A stretch of DNA of 6,800 nucleotides from Fidelibacterota bacterium REDSEA-S14_B6 (GTDB taxonomy: Bacteria; Fidelibacterota; Marinisomatia; Marinisomatales; S15-B10), in NCBI GenBank assembly GCA_001626655.1, contig LUOC01000054.1, positions 1 to 6,800 of the forward strand, written 5' to 3'. Numbering within the stretch: the stretch's first letter is position 1; each line of letters opens with the position of its first letter. Below are positions 1-5,570 of this stretch, piece after piece. The position numbers were made by a program, and so were the translations under genes. Under the pieces are notes generated by a model. The model made no database searches. It was not told where the DNA came from and saw nothing but the letters and a program-made list of their open reading frames with translations.

Positions 1-1622
1 GTCATAAGGTCCGCTAGCCTCATCGCCTCGGATAGGTATTTTACATCGAAAGTCGCTTCGTACAGTTCAAGCAGTCCCCATGCAAAAAAGGCGTAGTCTT
101 CGAGGTGGGCCGGGAGCGAAGCTTCGCCCTCCCGATACCGCTTCAGCAGTCGACCGTTTCTTGTCTTAAGATTCTCCATCACAAAATCCGCGGCGCTCAT
201 GGCGGCATCTGCGTAGGTGGTGTCGTTCAGAATCTGCGCCCCTTTTGCAAAAGCGGCGATCATGAGGCCGTTCCAGTCGGTGAGAATCTTGTCGTCTTTG
301 AGAGGATGAATTCGCTCTTTTCTCACCGAGAACAACTTCTCGCGAAGCTCGTTCAGTTTTCCAATGAGCTCTTCAACTGCCACTCCTTTGGCCTCGGCAA
401 TCTCCTCGATCGGTTTTACCAGGTGAGGTATGTTGCTTCCGGTGGTACGCCCCGTGGCTTCGTCGCTGTAATTCCCCTCTTCGGAAAAATTGTACACCTC
501 AGCGAACAGTCGCCCATCCTGGGCGCCGAGAATAGCCAAAACCTCTTCTTCCGTCCAGACGTAGAATTTCCCCTCTTCGCCCTCGCTGTCAGCGTCCTCG
601 GCAGAGTAGAATCCGCCATCATCCGACGTCATGTCTCTGAGTACGTAGGTGAACACTTCCCGGGCGGTGGCCGCATAACTTTCGTCGCTGGTCACCTGAT
701 ATGTCTCAAGATAGGCCATGGCGTTCATGGCCTGATCATAGAGCATTTTTTCGAAGTGGGGGAGAAGCCATTCTTTGTCAGTTGCATATCGGTGAAAGCC
801 GAAACCGACGTGATCATAGATGCCCCCTTTTCTCATCGACTGCAAAGTCTTCTCCACCATCATGAGTGCAGTGGGGTCGCCTGTCCGTTTGTGGTAGCGC
901 AGAAGGAAGGTGAGGTTATGGGCGGTAGGGAACTTCATCCGTCCCTCAAAGCCGCCGTGCTCGTCATCAAACCTTTGAAGAAACTGAGTGAAGGCGCTCT
1001 TGAGGGTCTCTTCAGTAAGCTCTTCAGTGCCGGCCGGGGAGAAGGAGTTTTGCAGATGATTGACAACCTGTTCGGCGGAGGCCAGAACATTGTCTCGCTC
1101 TTCCCGCCACATCTTGCCGAGCCGGGGCACGAGATCAAGCATTCCCATCCGTTGAAAGCGGCTCTCTCTTGGGAAATAGGTGCCAGCGAAAAAGGGCTTC
1201 TTGTCCGGGGTCATAACAATCGTAAGAGGCCAGCCGCCGCTTCCTGTCATCATCTGGCAGACAGTCATGTAAATGTTGTCGATGTCGGGCCGCTCCTCAC
1301 GATCCACTTTGATGTTGATAAAGTTGTCATTCATTAGAGCGGCGACCGTGGTGTCCTCAAACGACTCGTGCTCCATCACGTGGCACCAGTGACACGTCGA
1401 ATAACCGATGGAGAGAAATATCGGTTTGTCCTGAGCCTTCGCTGCTGCAAAAGCTTCATCGCCCCAAGGGTACCAGTCCACTGGATTATCTTTGTGCTGA
1501 AGGAGATAGGGGCTCTTCTCGCCTGCGAGTCTGTTCATCTTATTATCCTTAGTTGGCTGGCAACCGGTGGAGAGCACCGCAATCACGATTAGTCCACCTG
1601 CAAAAGTTCTTTTCCGCATCAT
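1..1622 (-). CDS. Thioredoxin-like DUF255 (YyaL/COG1331 family) protein, probable lipoprotein, C-terminus cut by window edge
   Basis: About 540 codons are visible and open to the left edge; the family usually runs to roughly 650-700 residues, so the C-terminal part is missing. Numbering from the ATG at 1622, residues 1-21 look like a lipoprotein signal: basic RKR, hydrophobic stretch, then LSTGC with Cys21. The family N-terminal block follows (SPYLLQH at 37-43, NPVDWYPWG at 46-54), then the thioredoxin-like domain with a CHWC redox motif (Cys77, Cys80), KVDREERPD at 105-113, GGWPLT at 129-134 and a GTYFP motif. The later region is the helical (alpha/alpha-toroid, glycosidase-like) part, with KILTDWNGLMI from residue 445 and LEDYAFFAWGLLELY near the window edge. 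Family members are annotated as thioredoxin-domain proteins of uncertain biochemical role; the CHWC motif suggests thiol-disulfide chemistry, which is inference. If the lipobox is used, the protein is anchored in the cell envelope. An internal ATG at 1538 is an alternative start. The gene is divergent from the symporter. Confidence 0.94.
   Translation of the reverse strand, partial: MMRKRTFAGGLIVIAVLSTGCQPTKDNKMNRLAGEKSPYLLQHKDNPVDWYPWGDEAFAAAKAQDKPIFLSIGYSTCHWCHVMEHESFEDTTVAALMNDNFINIKVDREERPDIDNIYMTVCQMMTGSGGWPLTIVMTPDKKPFFAGTYFPRESRFQRMGMLDLVPRLGKMWREERDNVLASAEQVVNHLQNSFSPAGTEELTEETLKSAFTQFLQRFDDEHGGFEGRMKFPTAHNLTFLLRYHKRTGDPTALMMVEKTLQSMRKGGIYDHVGFGFHRYATDKEWLLPHFEKMLYDQAMNAMAYLETYQVTSDESYAATAREVFTYVLRDMTSDDGGFYSAEDADSEGEEGKFYVWTEEEVLAILGAQDGRLFAEVYNFSEEGNYSDEATGRTTGSNIPHLVKPIEEIAEAKGVAVEELIGKLNELREKLFSVRKERIHPLKDDKILTDWNGLMIAAFAKGAQILNDTTYADAAMSAADFVMENLKTRNGRLLKRYREGEASLPAHLEDYAFFAWGLLELYEATFDVKYLSEAMRLADLM
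1545..1550 (-). promoter_or_regulatory. Shine-Dalgarno-like AAGGAT before an internal ATG (1538) of the DUF255 gene
   Basis: On the minus strand AAGGAT lies 6 bases before the ATG at 1538-1536, which begins MNRLAGEKSPYLLQH, the place where cytoplasmic members of the family normally start. The upstream ATG pair at 1622 and 1619, which adds the lipoprotein signal, has no comparable purine-rich site (it is preceded by TTAATTTTAGTG). The site therefore bears on whether the protein is exported, cytoplasmic or made in both forms. The added 28 residues look so much like a signal peptide that I still prefer the upstream start. Confidence 0.45.
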
Positions 1623-1670
1623 CACTAAAATTAACTGCCCGCTTGTCCCTATCCAAGAGGTTGCTATTGT

Positions 1671-1694
1671 AATTCCTTCGGTAAGAAGGTAATT
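1671..1694. repeat. Imperfect inverted repeat in the divergent intergenic region
   Basis: CCTTC (1675-1679) and GAAGG (1685-1689) are exact inverted copies around a 5-base centre. They are flanked on the outside by AATT (1671-1674) and AATT (1691-1694), with one unpaired T at 1690. The dyad sits between the divergent DUF255 and symporter genes, about 50 bases from the DUF255 start and 60 from the symporter start. An operator for a dimeric regulator or a small transcript hairpin would both fit. The arms are short, so chance is a real possibility. No convincing promoter hexamers were identified in the 134-bp region. Confidence 0.3.
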
Positions 1695-1756
1695 TCGCTC
1701 GCTGCCGCGGAGTGTCACGGCCCAAGAAGTTTCCCGATATTGATTAAGAGAGAGAT

Positions 1757-3190
1757 ATGCTGCACTTAACAGTCGTCGTCACCTACCTCCTCATTCTTGT
1801 GGGTGTGGGGGTCTACAAGTCCCGGAAGATCAAGACTCAGAGTGATTTCGCTGTCGCCGGCCGGAGCCTCACTCCGTGGATACTCGTCGGCACCATGCTG
1901 GCGACGTGGATTGGCACCGGCTCCATCCTCGGCAATGCCGGTAAGACTTACGAAACGGGGATGGCAGCTTTGATCCTTCCCATCGGCGGAACGCTCGGCA
2001 TTCTGATCCTGACGCGAGTTGCAGGGAAGGTGAGAAAGTTCGAGAAGATCACAGTTCCGGAAATCCTCGGGGAGCGGTACGGCCCTTCCGCTCGTCTGCT
2101 AAGCCTTGTGGCGCTTGTGATGGCGTATATGGTGATTGTCAGCTATCAGTACAACGCGGGCGGCGCGGTACTCCAGACGGTGTTGGTCGACGCCGATGGA
2201 CATTCTCTCGTCAGCATCGAGACAGGTACGATCATTGCCGCTGTTTTCATTATTCTCTACACACTATTGGCGGGGCTCCTCAGTGTCGCCTACACAGATG
2301 TGGGGAACGGAATCATCATGACGATCTCTCTGATTATCGCATTCCCGATTCTGTTGACAAAAGCCGGCGGTATGAACGGCATGGAGGCTGCCTTTGCGGA
2401 GATGGGAAAACCTGAGCATATGCAGTTCTTCGGCGTCTATTCCGGTCTGGACATCATCAACTTCTGTCTACCGCCATTTCTTCTTGTCCTCGGCGACGCC
2501 AACATGTATCAACGGTTCTCAGCAAGCAAGGACGCAAAGGGTGCGACCACAGCAACTTCCGTGCTCGTGTTGGCCGTGCTCCTCATTGAGCTCTTAATCA
2601 TTGCATGTTCGTGGATCAGCGCCAGTCTGATCCCGGATGCAGAGTCAGGGCGATATGTCCTCATCTACGCCTCCCATACGCTGCTTCCGGCATTTCTCGG
2701 CGCCATTATGATGACCACCATCGTTGGCATTATCATCTCCACGGCGGACTCATTTCTTCTTGTGCCTGCCAATTCACTGGTGAGAGATGTATACCTCAAT
2801 TACATTAATCCGCATGCGAGCGAAAAGAAGATTGTGTTTCTCAGCCGAGCTACCGTCCTTGTACTGGGGATTATCGCCTACGCCGTCTCACTGATTTTCG
2901 CACGTTCCACCACCGTCTTTGAGAAGGCACTCTACGCCTATACCATTTACGGCGCCGCAATTACACCTTCTCTCTTCGCCGCCTTTTTCTGGAAAGGGGC
3001 AACCAAAGCAGGAGCTGTCGCCTCCATTGTTTCAGGGACTGCCGTAACACTTATCTGGAAAGAGGCGACCTTCATCCGCCGCGTCATCCCGGAGAACATC
3101 TACGGAAATCTCGATGAAGTTCTGCCTGCCATAACAGTATCGCTTATCCTTCTGGTAGGCGTAAGCCTTCTGACTAAAGAAAAAGAGTAG
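1757..3190 (+). CDS. Sodium:solute symporter (SSS family) permease, substrate unknown
   Basis: This 477-residue inner-membrane protein is expected to couple Na+ entry to uptake of a small solute. About 13 hydrophobic segments are visible, roughly at 2-20, 39-59, 68-88, 111-131, 155-176, 181-201, 231-250, 266-290, 310-333, 359-381, 390-411, 416-434 and 456-473, matching the PutP/vSGLT architecture and usual length. Family hallmarks are DFAVAGRSLTPW (30-41), ATWIGTGS in the first core helix (49-56, where the Na2-site backbone lies), GDANMYQRFSASKDAKGA (246-263) and STADS (328-332) followed by NSLVRDVY. Ser328-Thr329 align with the Ser/Thr pair that binds Na+ in PutP and vSGLT; that alignment is by eye. 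The ATG at 1757 is supported by a purine-rich AAGAGAGAG at 1746-1754 and by the complete first helix. The RND exporter begins 3 bases after its stop, suggesting an operon. The residues do not reveal whether the substrate is a sugar, amino acid, carboxylate or something else. Confidence 0.95.
   Translation: MLHLTVVVTYLLILVGVGVYKSRKIKTQSDFAVAGRSLTPWILVGTMLATWIGTGSILGNAGKTYETGMAALILPIGGTLGILILTRVAGKVRKFEKITVPEILGERYGPSARLLSLVALVMAYMVIVSYQYNAGGAVLQTVLVDADGHSLVSIETGTIIAAVFIILYTLLAGLLSVAYTDVGNGIIMTISLIIAFPILLTKAGGMNGMEAAFAEMGKPEHMQFFGVYSGLDIINFCLPPFLLVLGDANMYQRFSASKDAKGATTATSVLVLAVLLIELLIIACSWISASLIPDAESGRYVLIYASHTLLPAFLGAIMMTTIVGIIISTADSFLLVPANSLVRDVYLNYINPHASEKKIVFLSRATVLVLGIIAYAVSLIFARSTTVFEKALYAYTIYGAAITPSLFAAFFWKGATKAGAVASIVSGTAVTLIWKEATFIRRVIPENIYGNLDEVLPAITVSLILLVGVSLLTKEKE
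3182..3187 (+). promoter_or_regulatory. Partial ribosome binding site of the RND exporter, inside the symporter 3' end
   Basis: AAAGAG occupies the last two sense codons of the symporter, directly before its TAG stop (3188-3190), and lies 6 bases before the exporter ATG at 3194. The match to the Shine-Dalgarno consensus is only partial, so translation of the exporter may depend partly on ribosomes terminating on the symporter message. Confidence 0.4.
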
Positions 3191-3193
3191 TCG

Positions 3194-5497
3194 ATGAAAT
3201 CAGTGCTGGACAGACTTGTCAGTTTCCAGCTGAATCATCCTTGGCGCGTACTGGCGCTCGTGGCCGCTATTTCGGTCGCCGCCATTGCTGGCGCGTCGCG
3301 CGTTCAGTTCGACTTCACTATCGAGAATCTCTTTCCGGAAGACGATCCGGAAGTGGACGCATATTTCGAATTTCGGGAGGAGTTTGAGCGGGAAGACGAC
3401 CTCATTTCCCTCGCCTACGATTCTGGCGATCCGTTCAGTTACGATAATTTGGCGACAGCTCGCCGCGTAAGCAGCGCACTGTCGGAAATCGAAGGGGTGG
3501 TTGAGGTGACTTCTCTCACCAATGTTGAACTGTTTGAGCCGGGAGAAGATCTGATCTTGGCGCCGGTCTATGGAACAATCCCCACATCACAAGCGTCACT
3601 CGATTCGTTGAAGAGTCGCATCATGGCTTCGTCGTTGCTGACAGACAATCTCGTCTCTTCAGACGGAATGACTGCAGCGATCCTCCTTGAACTGGATGAC
3701 ACGGTTAACAACCATGAAGGGAGGGAGAAGATTGTCGATCAGATCACCGAGATAACAGCGACTACTGATTGGAAATGGTACGAGGCTGGAATCCCCGTTC
3801 TCCGAACGCGGTATGTCCAATACATGCTGGAGGACTACGGCCGATTCTTTGTTCCGGTGACTATCGTGCTGTTCGGGATTCTCTTTCTGTTATTCAGGAC
3901 TATCCGCGGCGTACTGCTCCCGTTTGCCGCTGTACTCATCGCTGATTTCTGGGCCCTCGGCCTCATGGGCGCTTTGGGACTCACCATCAACATTGTCACA
4001 TATCTTGTCCCGACGCTGGTGCTGATCATCGGCGTGGCAGACTCCATCCACATTCTGGTGAAGTTCCACGAAGAGCTTGTTCACGGACGGGAAAAGCGGG
4101 AGGCGATCGAACGGACTGTGCGAAAGATCGGCGCCGCAATCATGCTGACGAGCATAACGACAGCCATCGGTTTTCTCTCTCTCGTCAGCACCAATATCAC
4201 AATGATCCGCCAGTTTGGCGCTATCGTGGCGGTGGCTGTGATTCTCGCTTTCGTGGTGTCCATCACCTTCATCCCCGCCGTGCTGATGATTCTCAACATG
4301 CCGTCGGAAACGAGGCTTAAACGTGTTACGGGAAGTTTTCGCCACCGCTTCCTGGAGTGGGTCGTAAGGGTGAACAATCGCAGGCAATCTTCCATTATCG
4401 TTATCTCTTCGCTCCTCGTTCTTACATTTGTTTTCTACGCGATGAAAGTCGATCCCCATTCAGCGCTCATGGAAGATCTGACGAGCGGGAACAAGCTCTA
4501 CGATGACATGACCTTCATGGAAGAGCGGATGGGTTCGGTCCTGCCCCTGGAAGTGATTGTGACAGCCAACTCTGCCGACGGTCCCGTTGAGGACGGGATC
4601 AAGGAACCAAAAACGCTCCACGCTATTGCGAAACTTCAAGAGAAGCTTTCAACTATTCCTGAAGTCGGAAAGACGATTTCAGCGGTGGACTATCTCAGGG
4701 AAATGAATCAGGCGTTTCATGAAGGTGATCCAGGCTACTATTTAATTCCGGAGACGAAGGAGATGGCGGCGCAGTACATTTTCCTTCAAGAGCAGGAGTT
4801 CGAGACATTGACGAACTTTGATTACTCCAGCGCTCGACTTTCTGGGCGTATCGCTGACGTCACGTCCCTGCGTGCTCAGCAGATTACGGATGAAGTGCAA
4901 CAGTGGTGCAGCGACAATCTTCCGTCATCACTGGAGGTTCGGCTTACCGGCACCACCCTGATGGCGCTGAAAATCAATCAGTACCTTGTCACCAACCTTG
5001 TGGTCAGCTTTCTTATTGCCTTCGTCGTCATCTTCTTCTCCATGTGGGTACTCTTCCGGAGTGTGAAACTTGCAGCGGTCTCAATGATCCCGAATTTCAT
5101 CCCGCTCTTGCTCATGGCCGGTGTGATGGGATTCTTCGAGATAAAACTTCGGCCGACCACCGCCATGACGTTTGCCATCGCTTTCGGAATTGCCGTAGAT
5201 GATACCATCCACTATCTGGCGAGATTCAGGCAGGAGTTGTTTGCCCATGGAGGGCATTACAGAGCCGCTAATGAACAGACTCTGCTTACCACCGGGAAGG
5301 CGATCGTCTCCACGTCCCTTATACTCTCCGCCGGCTTTTTCATCATGGTCAGTTCAAATTTCTTGCCGAGCAGAGATTTTGGCTTCCTGTCTGCCATGAC
5401 CATGCTGGGCGCGCTTCTCGGTGATCTCTTCTTCCTTCCTGCTGTACTGGCTCTTGTGAGGCCGAAGATACCGCGTTTCCACAGATCAGGGGAATAA
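3194..5497 (+). CDS. RND-superfamily exporter, MMPL/COG1033 (HAE3-like) type
   Basis: This 767-residue inner-membrane protein has the duplicated RND layout. The first half has a helix at about 18-36, a large extracytoplasmic loop (about 38-215) and a five-helix bundle (about 218-366). The second half has a helix at about 399-417, a second large loop (about 420-595) and another five-helix bundle (about 598-756). Matching motifs sit in the equivalent helix of each half: GVADSIHIL (280-288) and GIAVDDTIHYL (665-675). Asp283, Asp669/Asp670, His286 and His673 are candidates for the proton pathway that drives RND transport. At under 800 residues it is shorter than AcrB-type pumps (about 1,030) and matches the predicted-exporter COG1033/HAE3 group, which includes hopanoid and lipid exporters; the substrate here is unknown. 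No membrane-fusion protein, outer-membrane channel or LolA-like partner is adjacent. The start is chosen by the 3-base gap from the symporter stop and the N-terminal basic/amphipathic lead-in. No frameshift or truncation was seen. Confidence 0.93.
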   Translation: MKSVLDRLVSFQLNHPWRVLALVAAISVAAIAGASRVQFDFTIENLFPEDDPEVDAYFEFREEFEREDDLISLAYDSGDPFSYDNLATARRVSSALSEIEGVVEVTSLTNVELFEPGEDLILAPVYGTIPTSQASLDSLKSRIMASSLLTDNLVSSDGMTAAILLELDDTVNNHEGREKIVDQITEITATTDWKWYEAGIPVLRTRYVQYMLEDYGRFFVPVTIVLFGILFLLFRTIRGVLLPFAAVLIADFWALGLMGALGLTINIVTYLVPTLVLIIGVADSIHILVKFHEELVHGREKREAIERTVRKIGAAIMLTSITTAIGFLSLVSTNITMIRQFGAIVAVAVILAFVVSITFIPAVLMILNMPSETRLKRVTGSFRHRFLEWVVRVNNRRQSSIIVISSLLVLTFVFYAMKVDPHSALMEDLTSGNKLYDDMTFMEERMGSVLPLEVIVTANSADGPVEDGIKEPKTLHAIAKLQEKLSTIPEVGKTISAVDYLREMNQAFHEGDPGYYLIPETKEMAAQYIFLQEQEFETLTNFDYSSARLSGRIADVTSLRAQQITDEVQQWCSDNLPSSLEVRLTGTTLMALKINQYLVTNLVVSFLIAFVVIFFSMWVLFRSVKLAAVSMIPNFIPLLLMAGVMGFFEIKLRPTTAMTFAIAFGIAVDDTIHYLARFRQELFAHGGHYRAANEQTLLTTGKAIVSTSLILSAGFFIMVSSNFLPSRDFGFLSAMTMLGALLGDLFFLPAVLALVRPKIPRFHRSGE

Positions 5498-5514
5498 GAC
5501 CGGAGCTCCATACA

Positions 5515-5550
5515 AAACATGAGAGCCCCGAATTCGGGGCTCTCATGTTT
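5515..5550. terminator. Perfect 36-bp palindrome between convergent genes, probable bidirectional terminator
   Basis: The left arm AAACATGAGAGCCCCGAA (5515-5532) is followed immediately by its exact reverse complement (5533-5550). An RNA copy from either strand would fold into a stem of about 16 pairs with an AAUU tip and a GC-rich core (GAGAGCCCCG). It lies 17 bases after the RND exporter stop and 20 bases beyond the stop of the convergent prenyltransferase, where one structure could serve both transcripts. The U run after the stem is short: three T then CAGC on the plus strand, and four T then GTA on the minus strand. It is therefore a weak classical intrinsic terminator despite the strong stem. 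It could instead be one copy of a dispersed palindromic repeat. Confidence 0.7.
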
Positions 5551-5570
5551 CAGCAGGTGTCTATCGTTGA

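Noticed and set aside
105..1337. A 410-codon plus-strand open frame opposite the DUF255 gene
   Set aside because: It is in exact codon register with the minus-strand gene, a common shadow where TTA, CTA and TCA codons are rare. Its translation has no recognisable family, while the opposite strand gives a clear full-domain match.
1667..1695. TTGTAA-17-TAATTT as a sigma-70 promoter for the symporter
   Set aside because: Only 4 of 6 and 3 of 6 bases match consensus, which is expected by chance in 134 bases, and it overlaps the dyad; too weak to list as a feature.
3890..4459. A 189-codon minus-strand open frame within the RND exporter
   Set aside because: It is rich in His, Asp, Arg and Glu with no fold signature, and lies antisense to conserved transmembrane helices of the exporter, so it is a shadow frame.
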